Position numbers and translations under genes: made by a program. 64,000 bases of DNA from the NCBI GenBank assembly GCA_037951105.1, contig JBAMJV010003770.1, positions 62,001 through 126,000 on the forward strand, read 5' to 3'. Positions 34,868 to 47,010 of this stretch are shown in pieces; the stretch's first letter is position 1, and each line of letters starts with the position of its first letter. A model generated the notes under the pieces. That model made no database searches, was not told the origin of the DNA, and was given only the letters and a program-made list of their open reading frames with translations. Origin of the DNA: Echinarachnius parma (taxonomy: Eukaryota; Echinodermata; Echinoidea; Clypeasteroida; Echinarachniidae).

Positions 34868-34960
34868 CCAGACACACCGCCAAACCGAACCCAGGCCGAC
34901 AACAAACCGACAAATATGTCGGTATGTTGTCGGTCTGGTTCGATTTGGTGGTGTGACTGG
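34868..34960. mobile_element. Small foldback element, copy B
   Basis: Counterpart of 7,787-7,880. It is one base shorter in the right arm (CTGGTTCG instead of CTGGGTTCG). Confidence 0.65.
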
Positions 34961-35059
34961 GCCTTGGGTTGCCGAATTAGATTTGAAGAATTTTTGGGGG
35001 AGGAAACCTAAATGACAGTTTCCATCTACCCACTGAATTAAACTGATTAGAAAAAGAGT

Positions 35060-36860
35060 TATTAAAACAAAAATAATTTCATGTCAGTTTCCAAAGTTTG
35101 CCGGGTTTTTAAATTTGTTTAATTTTGTTTGGATGCATCGGTTGTTGAATTGACCAATACATTCCCTTTTTAATACATTTTTTTTCTTTCTATGTCTGTT
35201 ACTTTTATAACGTTGCCTTGCATTACAATATATCCCACCTGTTAATTGGTCGCACTATTAAAAAAAACCCCCATTAATTTCATGTTTTCCAAAGATTGCC
35301 TGTTTTTGTTGTAAATTTTAATATTGTTTGGTTGCATTGGTCGTTGAATTGACCAATACACACCCTTTCGAATATGTTTGTTTTCATTATGTTTCTATGT
35401 TTTTCCTTTTCTAAAGATGCCTTGCCTGACAATAATCCCACCTGTTAATTGGTTGCAATATTAAAAAAAACATTGATTTTATGTTTTCCAAAGTTTGCCG
35501 GTTTTTTAAAATCTTATTTTGTTGGATTGCATTGGTTGTTGAATTGACCAATTCAAACCCTTATGAATATATTTGTTTTCATTATGTTTGTATGTTTGCT
35601 ACTTTTCTAAAGCTAAAAATGCCTTGCATGACAATAATCGCACCTGTTAATTGGTTGCAATATTTTCTTTTTCGTTTTTAAAAATATATATATATATATT
35701 TTTTTAGTTGTTACTATTTTTTTTTCTTTTTCGTTTTTTACTTTTTTATTTTTTATTTTTACTGTTGTTAATTGGTTGCGGTGCTGTGACAAAAACGCAC
35801 CCTCCTGAATATTTGTATCTGTTTTTGTAGGTTTGTAACTTTTTAGAAGAATTCTTCATGATAAAGATTCCGCGTGCTTTTTTTCTTGTTGTTGATGCGT
35901 TTAATCGATACCCACATTCCCTTTTTTGGTGTTGGTTGAATCGAATTTTACGTTAATCTGATTGGGTTTTTAATTTCATATTTTGTATATCTAACTAGTT
36001 AGTTAAAGTTAAAGTCTTTCCCGTACCAATGTTGGCACATAAGGCGGCGCCTACCTCCGTTTCAATAGTCCTAGGCCACACGTCTACAAAATGTAGCAAA
36101 AGCTACAGAAGGGGGCTAGTCCTCTGGTAACTCGTGTGATTAACTTTCCCTTCTCCATTCTATAAATGCCGAGTGTCTGGCTAGAAGGCAGAAGGTACCA
36201 TGGTATGACCCGGTCTGGGTTCGAACCCGGGACCTCCCGTGCATGAGGCGGACACTCTAACCGCTAAGCCACCATGCTCGGTCTAACTAGTAAAAGCCTT
36301 TTAATCCAAGTTTTTGTTTTTGTTTCCTAAAGAAATCTTCTTTTTGTTGGACTGTGTTTTTACATTCTTCTTCCTTGTATTGTAGCTGCACAGGGTTGTT
36401 GGCATTATTAATCACTATTATGTTACCTAGGTTACGCAATATTTAATGTCAATATAGCCTACCTGTTAATTGGCTATAATATTTGCTTTCGTTTTTACAT
36501 TTTTTTTCTTTTTCGTTTTTACTTTTTTTTTTTTTTTTTTTTTTTAACTGATTGCGTTGCTGTGACCAAAACGCAACCTCCAGAATATGTTTTTTTTCTT
36601 CAGAATTCTTCATGAAAGGTTCCGCACGCTTTTTTTTTTTTTTGCATGCGTTTGCATCTATATTCCCATTCCCTTTTATTTGTATATCTAATAAGTAAAA
36701 GTTTTTTATCCATGTATTTTTCCGCGTTTTTTTTTTCTTGAAGATAACTTTTATTTTGTTTGTTCAAACCTATCTTGTTGGTCTGGGTTATTATTATTTT
36801 TTTTTGTATCGTAGCTGCACAGGGTTGTTGGCATTGTTCATCACTATATGTTACCATGGT
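35060..36860. repeat. T-rich tandem repeat, copy B
   Basis: Counterpart of 7,975-9,550 with the same roughly 200-bp units (TTTTCCAAAG, TTGAATTGACCAAT, CACCTGTTAATTGGT). It is interrupted by a SINE at 36,000-36,281. Confidence 0.7.
36000..36281 (-). mobile_element. tRNA-derived SINE, 282 bp, copy B only
   Basis: On the minus strand the head reads like a tRNA, with A box TGGCTTAGCGGTTAGAGTG and B box GGTTCGAACCC. The possible anticodon loop contains CAT, suggesting a Met-type origin (weak). About 200 bp of non-tRNA body follows, and the tail is AACTTTAACT-like. The 10-bp direct repeat TCTAACTAGT flanks it (35,990-35,999 and 36,282-36,291). Copy A has one TCTAACTAGT at 8,914-8,923, the exact empty site. 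The internal promoter could be transcribed by pol III. Confidence 0.9.
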
Positions 36861-36865
36861 TACTC

Positions 36866-36945
36866 AGTAGTTGAGATAGTTTGTGAGATAGTTTGTGAGA
36901 TAGTTTGTGAGATAGTTTGTGAGATAGTTTGTGAGATAGTTCGAG
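36866..36945. repeat. (GAGATAGTTTGT)n 12-bp repeat
   Basis: About six units of GAGATAGTTTGT in copy B. Copy A has about three imperfect units at 9,525-9,565, a simple length difference. Confidence 0.85.
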
Positions 36946-37090
36946 CTCGTTTGATAAAGAATTGTTTTTAAAAATCATCATATTTATATTTCGTGGTCAG
37001 TGAACAGTCGCCATGATTAAAGTAATATTCATAGACAGATGGTCATAGATAAGGGTGCTGTCGTTATAACAGTCCGAATAGATATAGCGA

Positions 37091-37300
37091 TGAGAGAAGA
37101 AGAAGAAGAAGAAGAAGAAGAAGAAGAAGAAGAAGAAGAAGAAGAAGAAGAAGAAGAAGAAGAAGAAGAAGAAGAAGAAGAAGAAGAAGAAGAAGAAGAA
37201 GAAGAAGAAGAAGAAGAAGAAGAAGAAAGAGAAGAAGAAGAAGAAGAAGAAGAAGAAGAAGAAGAAGAAGAAGAAGAAGAAGAAAGAGAAGGAGAAAATG
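37091..37300. repeat. (GAA)n microsatellite, copy B
   Basis: Nearly pure GAA with two AGA interruptions. It lacks the GGA interruptions of copy A (9,692-9,885). Confidence 0.95.
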
Positions 37301-37709
37301 AGAGGATAGCAGCATGGAGACCGCTAAAATAGTACAGAAGAAGAATTTGACGAAAGATAGAGAGAAAGTATAAGGCAATCCCAGTGCATCGATGTTATTA
37401 TGCACATCGAAACGGCTTAATCTTACATAGCCTATAGACAGTGGATGTGGAAACAATTTACCCAACTCTATATCTTAGCTTAGGCTTCAGGGGTGACACA
37501 AAACACGAACGCAAACAATAAACATTGACATAATATTGCAAAAATAAATTCGAAAAAATGTTTTCAAAAAGATTAAATCTTAAAATTTCGTTACGCTTAA
37601 ATGCTCTTATAGTTACCGTCGTTACACTTTTATATTGCACTGAAGTTGCGACACTTAACAAAGTTAACAATACCAACAACAACGACAAATACATACTACA
37701 ACAAAACAA

Positions 37710-39055
37710 ACGACAAAGTCAATCACGGTATAGGGTAATTGTGATTGACAAAACAAAGAACAAAAATACGTTACAAAATAGACACCACAAAAAAAACGAC
37801 TTAGCCAATCACGGAAAAGGGAAATCGTGATTGACCAAGCAACAAAGACGCTACAAAATAAACATCACAAAACAAACGACTTAGTCAATCACGGGTAAGA
37901 ATAATTGTGATTGACCAAGCAACAAAGACGCTACAAAATAGACACCACAAAACAAACGACTTGGCCAATCACGGGTAAGAATAATTGTGATTGACCAAGC
38001 AACAACGACGCTACAAAATAGACACCACAAAACAAACGACTTAGCCAATCACGGAAAAGGGAAATCGTGATTGACCAAGCAACAAAGACGCTACAAAATA
38101 AACATCACAAAACAAACGACTTAGTCAATCACGGGTAAGAATAATTGTGATTGACCAAGCAACAAAGACGCTACAAAATAGACACCACAAAACAAACGAC
38201 TTGGCCAATCACGGGTAAGAATAATTGTGATTGACCAAGCAACAACGACGCTACAAAATAGACACCACAAAACAAACGACTTAGCCAATCACGGGTAAGA
38301 ATAATTGTGATTGACCAAGCAACAAAGACGCTACAAAATAGACACCACAAAACAAACGACTTAGCCAATCACGGGTAAGAATAATTGTGATTGACCAAGC
38401 AACAAAGACGCTACAAAATAGACACCACAAAACAAACGACTTAGTCAATCACGGGTAAGAATAATTGTGATTGACCAAGCAACAAAGACGCTACAAAATA
38501 GACACCACACAACAAACGACTTAGTCAATCACGGGTAAGAAGAATTGTGATTGACCAAGCAACAAAGACGCTACAAAATAGACACCACAAAACAAACGAC
38601 TTAGCCAATCACGGGTAAGAATAATTGTGATTGACCAAGCAACAAATACGCTACAAAACAGACACCACAAAACAAACGACTTAGTCAATCACGGGTAAGA
38701 ATAATTGTGACTGACCAAGCATACAAAGACGCTACAAAATAAACGACTTAGTCAATCACGGGTAAGAATAATTGTGATTGACCAAGCAACAAAGACGCTA
38801 CAAAATAAACATCACAAAACAAACGACTTAGTCAATCACGGGTAAGAATAATTGTGATTGACCAACACATTCGTACAGAACAAAGACGTTACAAAATAGA
38901 CACAACAAAACAAACGACCTAGTCAATCACGGAAAAGGGGAATCGTGATTGACCAAGCAACACATTCGTACAGAACAAAAGACGTTACAAAATAAACTTG
39001 ACAAGTCAAACGACAAAGTCAATCACGGGAGATGACAATTGTGATTGACAAACCC
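37710..39055. repeat. Hairpin-bearing 80-bp satellite, copy B
   Basis: Counterpart of 10,270-11,700, but more homogeneous. Most units are exactly 80 bp, with AACAAAGACGCTACAAAATA, GACACCACAAAACAAACGAC and the GTCAATCAC/GTGATTGAC stem. Some units read GCCAATCAC, which weakens one pair. The higher-order mixture of unit types differs from copy A, showing independent reshuffling. Confidence 0.9.
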
Positions 39056-39959
39056 CTAAAGCCATGATGTTCACAAGTCAGAATGAGTGACATTGGTCAC
39101 ATAAGGTCTCACTGAGTGGCATTTGTCGCAGGTCTTAAAGAGTGACATTGGTCACAGGTCACAAAGAGTGACGTCTGACCTCCAAGGAGATATAGAGTGG
39201 CGGAGTACAGGTGGACTATCCTCAAACTGTCACGATGTGTACTGATGATGGTAGGCCCACAGGGACAGTTTGTTCCTTAACCATCAATTGCTCGTCCCAA
39301 CCCATTTACCATTTACCCTTACCCAAACCCAAAACCCTTACCAAGCCCCAAATCCCTACCCCTACCGTTTACCCCTTAACCCCCCCCCCCCCCCCCCCCC
39401 CAGACCCTTGAAAGTTCCCCGAGCAAAGTTGGTTCACCGTCTACGTTCACCGATCGAAAGTAGGGATCGAAAATAAGAGGATACGATAGGAAGACGGAAA
39501 CATACTAAAGAAATGAAGAACATATAGGAAGAAAAGATAAAGAAGAGGGAGAGAGAGATGATAGAGATGATAGAGATGATTGAACAAACGATAGAAGCAG
39601 GATAAAGAGAAATAAGAAATACCGGAGAAAGGAGAAGGAAGAAGAAGTAAAGAGGAAAAGTGAGAGATAGAAGTTATATAGAAATGAAGATAGAAATAGA
39701 TATGAACAAGGCAAAGGGAAAGAAACTGATGAAAGTAGAAGAAAAGAAAGAAGAAGATTGATAGAGAATACAGAAATAAATAGATAAAAGGAAAAGAAAA
39801 GAGAAATAGATATGAAGTCAGAGACGCGGTTGGCATGGTCGTAGTCGAGGTTGTGATCACAATGACGTAGCTATGGTTGATCAAGGCGAGATAATCTTCC
39901 GACAGGGAGGGCGCTGTTCCAAATGTAGCTACGCCATTTATTAGTTGTATAGGACTCAG

Positions 39960-40940
39960 TAGTGACGTTGAGATTTAAAATCCACAGAGTGGCTAGCACA
40001 AGCTATCATTTGTGGAATGGCTATAGATGTTAATTCCATTTCTCACAAACTGTTAGTTGTGAAACGGCTACAGATGTTTGTTCCGTTGCCACAACGTTTT
40101 AGATGTGGAATGGTTAGATGTTAATTCCATCTCTCACAAACTATTAGTTGTTGATTGGCTAGCACAAGCTTTCATTTGTGGAATGGCTATAGATATTAAT
40201 TCCATTTCTCACAAACTATTCGTTGTGGTATGGCTAGCACACGCTATCATTTGTTGAATGGTTATATATGTTTATTCCATTTCTAACGAGCTATCGATTT
40301 TGGAATGGCTATGTGTTAATTATTTTTCTCACTTACTGTCAATTGAGGTTCGGCTATAGGTGTTAATTAAATTTTCACAAACTTTCATTTGTGGAATGGT
40401 TAGATGTTAATTCCATTCTAACAAACTACATGTATAATGAAATGGCTAGGTGTTCAATCCGTTTCGCAAAAACTTTTAATTGTGGAATGGCTAGATGGAT
40501 GCTTCGTTGTCACAATATGTAAGTAGAATGGTTAAAATGTAATTCAATTTCTCACAAACTATTTGTTGTTGAATGGCTAGCACAAACTATCATTTGTGGT
40601 TATAGATGTTAATTCTATTTCTCACTTACTATCAATTGAGGAACTGCTAGTTGTTAATTCCATTTATCACAAACTTTTAGTTGTAGAATAGATAGGTGTT
40701 AAGTTCGTTCATCACAAACTATAAAGGAATGGCTAGGTGTTAATTCCATTTCTCACAAACTATTAGTTGTAAAATGGCCAGATGTTAATTCCGTTCATCA
40801 CAAATTATTAGTTGTAGAATAGATAGGTGTTAAGTTCGTTCATCACAAACTATAAAGGAATGGCTAGGTGTTAATTCCATTTCTCACAAACTCTTAGTTG
40901 TATGATAGATAGGTGTTAAAGTTCGTTTATCACAAATTAT
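39960..40940. repeat. 46-bp minisatellite, copy B left part
   Basis: Diverged units of TTCCATTTCTCACAAACTAT and GTGGAATGGCTAG, matching 12,620-13,740. It is interrupted at its right end by the Crypton-like element. Confidence 0.85.
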
Positions 40941-41203
40941 ATTCCACATACTAAGAATCTTGCTCTACGATTGGTCAAAAGTTAATCACGTGATGAAATA
41001 TAGTTTCGCCCATCGTTACACTCTGTAGATATCTTGGGTGAAAGTGCGTTGCACTCACTAGATAAAAAGTACTATCTACACTCCGCGGTTGCATGGAATT
41101 GAATACCAATAAGTGGCGCGATAACTCTATGCGCGCGAATTACAAATTTAATTGTATTCGTTGTGCATACGGTATACGCATACGCTATGCACTGTACATC
41201 AGA

Positions 41204-41297
41204 GGCGTCGATCAGCTGTTCGGAAAACACAATGCATTGGCCGGGGCGAGCATTGTTTGTGAACAATTGCATTGTGTTTTCCGAACAGATCGACGCC
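41204..41297. repeat. 94-bp foldback unit inside the Crypton-like element
   Basis: GGCGTCGATCAGCTGTTCGG at the left and CCGAACAGATCGACGCC at the right are inverted. The inner arms AAAACACAATGCATTG and CAATTGCATTGTGTTTT also pair. It is related to the palindrome at 30,072-30,188 through GGCGT, CTGTTCGGAAA and CACAATGCATTG. Confidence 0.8.
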
Positions 41298-41354
41298 CCT
41301 GTTGTAGTATCGTACATACACTGTTTGCATGCTCGTTCTGTGTACTCTACTAAA

Positions 41355-41946
41355 ATGGCGGCCACAAACATAAGGTTTGAGCTTTTGGATGAGGATGAAA
41401 TGGACACGTTTTTACTGGAGAGTGAAAGTAAAAATACAAAGCGACAACTTAAGTTCAGCCTGAAAGTGTTCCAAGATTATTGCGATGCGGGAATCATACA
41501 TTTTGACAAACTGTCTGACATGGACTTGAAATCGCTAGACCAAGTGTTGGGGAGATTGTATGCTGGTGTGAAATCGCGAAATGGTGAGTCATACAGTAAG
41601 AAAACTCTACAAGCTTTGAGGTATGTGGTCTGTGCACAGAGACATTTTTTGAATTTGCGAGACATAGACATTATCAAGGATACCAACTTTGCGAAACCTG
41701 GTCGAGTGTTCAAAACTGTTCTTCGGAAACTCAAGGAAGAGGGGAAAGCCAATGTAAAACGGTCTGTCAGTGAAACCGGCATGAACACGATTCAAGACAG
41801 TCTAGTCTAGACCAGGTCCAGGACTCTCCTTGTGGACTACAACGTAAAGTTTTCAATTTCATCGACATTATGACCAATTTTGCGAACAGGGGTGAAAAGA
41901 ATTTGCATGTTGAACTGTTATGGAATTGTCATGGAATAACATATTG
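41355..41946 (+). pseudogene. Crypton-type tyrosine recombinase fragment (N-terminal part), frame-disrupted
   Basis: ATG at 41,355 in a good context (AAAATGGCGGCC) opens 151 codons up to TAG at 41,808. The pattern TKRQLKFSLKVFQDYC, then LDQVLGRLYAGVKSRNGE, then YSKKTLQALRYVV and FKTVLRKLKEEGK, is that of the SAM-like N-terminal domain shared by Crypton recombinases and their domesticated relatives (ZMYM, QRICH1 and KCTD1-type C-terminal regions). The next conserved block, SPCGLQRKVF and NFANRGEKNL, continues in another frame from about 41,810 to a donor at 41,946. A shift or a small unrecognised intron therefore separates them. The catalytic part with Arg, His-x-x-Arg and Tyr is absent. A working recombinase is excluded; a protein-binding leftover is possible. 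Confidence 0.65.
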
Positions 41947-42193
41947 GTAAGTAGATCAAACCTAGTAACACAGCAACAGTAGACTAGTACTAAATCTAGA
42001 AGATCTAGAAGATGAGGAATATAAAGCAAATAATCACCTTTTGGTTTCAGGCGATGGCAAACTATCACTTCCTCGGCGATCTGAATGTATACGCTACTTT
42101 CCTCAGCTTCGCTTCGGAAAGATAGCTACATCCAGATCGCCTCGGACGTGATAGTTTGTCCCATCACCTTCACCAACGGTAATTATTTGCTTA

Positions 42194-42870
42194 CTATAAA
42201 GGAATGGCTAGATGTTCATTCCATTTCTGATAAACTATTAGTTGTGATGAAATGGCGAGGTGTTAATTCCATTTCTCATAAACTATCAACTTTGGAATGG
42301 GTAGGTGTTTATTCCATTTCTCACAAACTATTGTGGAATTGTTTAAGGTGTTGTTTCCATTCCTCACAAACTATTAAGTGTGGAATGGCTTAATGTGTTT
42401 TTTCCATTTCTCACAACTGTGAAATGGCTATAGGTGTTAATGTCATTTCTCACAAATTATCAATTGTGGTTTGGCTAGGTGTTTATTCCTTTTCCACGAA
42501 TTATTAGTTGTGGAATGGTTTGGTTTAATTCTGTTCCTCACAAACTATTACCGAATGGCTTGCTGATAATTCCATTTCTCACAAACTATCAAGCGTGGAA
42601 CGGATAGGTGTTCAATTATTTTCTCACCAACTATTAGTTGTAGAATGGATGGGTATTAATTCCATTTCCTATCAACTATTAGTTGTAGGATGGCTGGGTG
42701 TTTATGGCACACCTCACAAACTATTAGTTGTAGGATGGCTGGGTGTTTATGCCACTCCTCACAAACTATCAGTTGCGGAATAGGTAGGTGTTTATTCCAT
42801 TTCTCACAAACTATTAGTTGTGGAATAGGTTGGTGTTTATTCCATTTTCACGAACTACATGCACGAGTGA
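42194..42870. repeat. 46-bp minisatellite, copy B right part (contracted)
   Basis: Continues the array after the Crypton-like insertion and corresponds to 13,750-15,270. It has only one or two units of the GGCTTAA type, where copy A has about seventeen. Confidence 0.85.
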
Positions 42871-42944
42871 TAAAATATATCGATGTTATTTCCATTTTCG
42901 GTAACATATCAGTGAGTTTCTGGATATAGCTCAGGTGTAATTTG

Positions 42945-43520
42945 TCAGAAGAAAGGATTGTCTATTTCTTCAAACGTCTTTTCATCAGAAAAATAGATGA
43001 TAGTTTCTTTCGAATGATTTCTTCAAGAGACTTGATGGTAGTTTCCTTAGAAGTATGGGAACTATCTTTTCAAGAGAAAACAAGATAATGATGTTTCATA
43101 GTGTTTCTCAGAAATATTTCTCCAGAAGAAAATGGTGATAGTTTCTCCAGAAACATTTCTTAAGAAGAACTATCATAGTTTCTCTATACTATTTCTTTAA
43201 AAGAAAAGGTGATATTTTCTAATGAGCTATTTCTTCATAAAAAAGGGTGGTATTATTTTTCTTCAGAAGAAAACAATTTAAAAGACCTATTAGTTTTCTC
43301 AGGAGAGATGACCGTGTTTGAACAAATTTCTTCAGAAAACGGGTGATAGTTTTCTCCAGGGCAGCCGCTATGTTTCTTTCAGAAGAAAGGATAATATTTT
43401 TCTTCAGAATTATCACTACAGAGGTAATGATGATAGTTTTCCTCATAGCTCTTTTCTTAAGAAGAAAGGATGGTATATGGTTCAAAATTATTTTTCGCGA
43501 TAAACTATATAGTCCATGTA
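42945..43520. repeat. Degenerate TTCTTCAGAAGAAA-type repeat, copy B
   Basis: Counterpart of 15,360-15,935, with scattered substitutions and indels. It is non-coding. Confidence 0.7.
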
Positions 43521-43920
43521 CTGGTGATAACCCTGTGCAGCTTTTCATGATATTGTATGTTATTTTTGTTTGGCTAAGACGTAACGTAACAGTGGGATGA
43601 AATGTGTAATTTTCCCCACAAATGCAACCAGTTCAGAATATTTTTGCTGTGGAATGGTTAGATATTAATTCAATTTCTCAGAAACATTAAGTTGTTGAAT
43701 GGGTAGCATTGAACAATTGTTGTGGAATGGTTATATAATGTTACTTCCATTTTCGCCCAAACTATGATTATTGAACGGCTAGGTGATAACTTTATTTGCT
43801 CACAAGCTATCATTTATGGAATGGCTAGATATTAATTCCATTTCTGATAAACTATTAGTTGATGAATTGGCATAGTGACAAACCCTGACATGGCATCTGA
43901 TACGAATTGCCTTCAAATTT

Positions 43921-44280
43921 GAAATGAAAGGATTTCGGTCTCTTCTAAAGACCGTTTGTTGGTACATGTACTATGTTACCTAAATTTCCCCTTACCCGTT
44001 ACATAAAATTCGTATGCAACGACTTTTGGTGGTTAAAAATGAATGAAAAGATTTCGGTCTCTTCTTAAGACCGTTTGTTGTTATTTAATGTCACCTACAT
44101 TTATCCTTACCCGTTACATTAACTTTTTATGCAAGGACTTTTCGTGGTTTACACAAAAAAAGAATGAAAACATTTCGGTCTCTTCTTCAGACCGTTTTTT
44201 CTTACTATGTTACCTTCATTTCCCCCCACCCACTACATGCCACTTTTTGTGCAAGGACTTTTGGTGTTTGTTTATGTTTT
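43921..44280 (-). repeat. Three tandem units with conserved stem-loop, downstream of gene B
   Basis: Counterpart of 16,336-16,700. The three CGGTCT...AGACCG stems and their AGAAG loop ends are unchanged, while flanking bases differ. Confidence 0.7.
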
Positions 44281-44387
44281 GGGTGTTAAACAGCAGAGTA
44301 TTAATGTACACACATGTATGACAAGCTCCTTAATGTAAAGTGTAATACCCATGTATCAAGCACTGCATACCGGACTCGCTCGTTAAT

Positions 44388-44908
44388 CTAATGGCACTCG
44401 ATGACCTCCGGGATCTCCTCGTCTTCGTCATCCTCGTCACTTTCGAAACGATCACTGTACTCCCACTCCTCATCATCCTTCGTGACCGCCTCGTTCTTGG
44501 CTGCGACGGAAGTGCCGTCGTCGATGCCGTTGTTTTCATCCAACTGGGGAGATGAGGTGTCGTTCTTTGACTGAGGGCGACTCTGTGTGCGACTGCGAGC
44601 CGAGCCGGTGGTGCGGCTGCGGGTTGATGTGGCCGATCCAGGTGTGATCTTCCTTGCCGAGCGACTTGCTGGTCGATCACCGCCGTCATCATTGGACTTG
44701 GCATCGCCGTTCTCTGGACGGGTCAGCACAGCAGCAATATCCACTTCGGTGGGCGGGTCCAGGAAAATGGTCTCCATGTCTAAGGTGTTGGCTATCTGCT
44801 CGCGTTTGCTGAGGAGACGAGCTTGGGGCGTGATCATGTAGCGGGAGATGAGGTTGCTTATCTTCTGTTGGTGCGCCTCGGACATGAATTCCGTGTCGTC
44901 CATTTCTT
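44388..44908 (-). CDS. Duplicated 601-aa disordered protein, copy B, exon 4 of 4 (C-terminus)
   Basis: Same exon as 16,803-17,323, with the same acceptor (CCATAG/AAGAAATGG), the same phase and the stop at 44,388-44,390. It differs from copy A by one residue, RYMITPQ for RYMVTPQ. The Ser/Arg-rich middle and acidic tail EWEYSDRFESDEDDEDEE are unchanged. Near-complete protein identity with many substitutions in the flanking introns suggests either selection for the protein or very recent common descent. If the two copies are haplotypes, this is the same gene. Confidence 0.85.
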
Positions 44909-45299
44909 CTATGGTTTAAACAAGAAGACGTTCAAATCACAATCATGTATAGGGTTCTCAATTTTATCTTTTTTAAAAATCTTTTTCTTAAACCTTAAAA
45001 TTATATAAAGCATTTCATATAGTTTACGCCTTTCAAGTTCAATCTAAATCCTACTATACTAGACTAAAAATACAACATATATTACTGAAATAACTTAACA
45101 ATAAACTTATTGACTGACAGATCAAGATACGTTACTGAGCGGTTCATGCCAAGAGATACTTGCAAACAGAATCGACGTCATTATGGGTGTTCCAGTTTGA
45201 GATAACATGTAGAACTCTTAGCTGTCAATCAATTAACTGTTCATTATCATTTAAGTACAATCACAATATAAATGCGACCTGATAGGTTTATAGACTAAC

Positions 45300-45638
45300 C
45301 TGTCTGACGAGCAAGTGGAGACGGTTGCTGGGGTGGTCTAGCCTCTGGTGTTGGCTCTGGTACAGGCTGTGCTCTAGGATCTGGGGGAGGCACATATCTA
45401 GGGTCTCCTCTCGGCTCTGGTCTAGCCGTCTTGGGTCTGCCGTTCCCTTCCCTGACCCTGGCGGTCCTGCATCGTGTTGACCTACTGCCATCCTTGACGG
45501 CGACGGGTCTTGGGGCAGGTGGCGGCCTTGGCTGGAGCATGGCTGGTCCTGGCAGGTCCAAGTTGATGTGTTCTGGTTTGTTGGAGGCGGTTGGCACGAC
45601 GGCGATCCGCTGCCTGTAACGCACACCTGGACGCGCTC
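45300..45638 (-). CDS. Same gene, copy B, exon 3 of 4
   Basis: Counterpart of 17,711-18,049, with identical length and splice sites. Three residue changes relative to copy A are visible: PRPVAV for PRPAAV, ARVREG for ARIREG and YVPPPD for YVPTPD. It is Pro/Arg-rich without a recognised domain. Confidence 0.85.
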
Positions 45639-46266
45639 CTACATAAGACAAATTGAATAAACATGTACCCTTACAACGCCTTAGTATATGGCTTATTACT
45701 GCTTACCATCAAACGCTTGACCTGTGTTTTAACGACCACCCAATTAATCGGATAATTGGTCTTCACAGACATTTTCATTTACAAAGACGTGTACACTGCC
45801 TCTCAGGAAATCAATATAAGGTCTTTTCAGACAAGTTGTCGATATAAACTGGTTTGTTCACACTATTATCATCATATCATGAACATTATTGCATATTTTA
45901 GGGGAACTGGTTGTTGTATTAGACAGTCGACTGAAAGCAACATTTTAGAAAGTGATTGATCAAGTTGATTTGGATCTATGTCACATGTTTGAGCGATTAT
46001 ACAGTTAGAGTTTTCCACCACTTCTTTGAGTGATTGGGATTCATTTGATGTATTATTATACTGTTGTATATTCTTATAAGTAAATTTTTCATTCGGTTAA
46101 TTTACTTATATTCGGGATCATAACAATGCTAATAATATGACAAATCAATTAGCATCTAAAAGCATGTAATGAATTCCTATTTTGAAATGAAATCAAGTCT
46201 TCTTAGTGATAGGAGCGTAAATGTAAATGTATGTATCAAATGTAAGTTGCAATTTAACCACCCTAC

Positions 46267-47010
46267 CTTCATTGTGCCTTATCGGTGTTCTTGGTGGCCG
46301 TGGGTAGTGCTGCCCCTGTGGGGGATGTGGCTGGACATCGCTGGATCCTTGGTGGCCAGTCCTCGGCGGTGGGCGCGGCTGGTACTGGTAAGTTGAAGCT
46401 GGCGGACTTGGCAACTTGACGATGCTTGTGATAGAACCTGGATCCTCCTCCTCATTTTGTTGCTGCTGCGGCTGGTAGTATCTGCCGGGTTGATGATGGC
46501 TGTTGATGTGGAAGTTATCAACCTGGTGGTATCTGTTCGGCTTGTGGACGGTAGCAGGCTGTTCGAAGTTGGCCGCCGCATGGTTTGGGTGGCGTGCGGG
46601 TTGGAAATCCGCGGCTTCCTGTTGGGCCATCTCCCACATTGCACGTTGCTTTATCCGATTATGCAACGCCAGTTGCTCATTAACCGGGGGATCGGAACTT
46701 ATTCCAGGTACTGGTGTGGCGCGACGGAAGCGGCTACCGGCCAAGCAGGCAGTTGTCAGGATGTTGTGGTCTGAGTCGCTGGGTGGCTGAGGCTGGGGCT
46801 GAGGCTGGGGCTTGCAGCTGTTGCCCCCGTTGATTGGGGGACATTTCTGGTAGCCCCTTTGTTGAGGAGATATGGTGTGACCAGAGCTTGTACCAGGGAT
46901 ATCATCAGCGGCAAGCGGTTCTTCTCGGTCGGCTGGCATTTCCATGCACCTGCTGATGGCTATTGCTCGGGCGTCGCCCTCCTTTATCAGCTGACGCAGG
47001 AGTTTGCTGC
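46267..47010 (-). CDS. Same gene, copy B, exon 2 of 4
   Basis: Counterpart of 18,692-19,435, again 744 nt with both ends in phase 1. About six residues differ from copy A, for example QQRGYQK for QQSGYQK, NRYHQV for NRYYQV and GRYYQP for GIYNQP. Differences concentrate in the Gln-rich stretch, as expected for disordered sequence. The upstream intron here is about 9 kb because of the inserted LINE fragment, the extra MITE and the longer 73-bp array. Confidence 0.83.

Larger units (their letters stand above)
40941..42193 (+). mobile_element. Crypton-like element relic, about 1.25 kb, copy B only
   Basis: Copy A runs uninterrupted through this site (near 13,745-13,765), so this is an insertion into the minisatellite. 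It holds a reading frame resembling the N-terminal core-binding part of Crypton-type tyrosine recombinases. It also holds an internal palindrome at 41,204-41,297, an intron-like gap (GTAAGT at 41,947 to TTGGTTTCAG ending 42,050) and a strong 3' hairpin at 42,050-42,167. No terminal inverted repeats are seen, which fits Cryptons. The exact ends are uncertain by a few bases, because the flanks are diverged. No catalytic domain is present. Confidence 0.6.

Noticed and set aside
36180-36281. A functional tRNA gene at the SINE head
   Set aside because: The acceptor stem does not close and the sequence continues into a non-tRNA body with a target duplication; it is the promoter part of a SINE.
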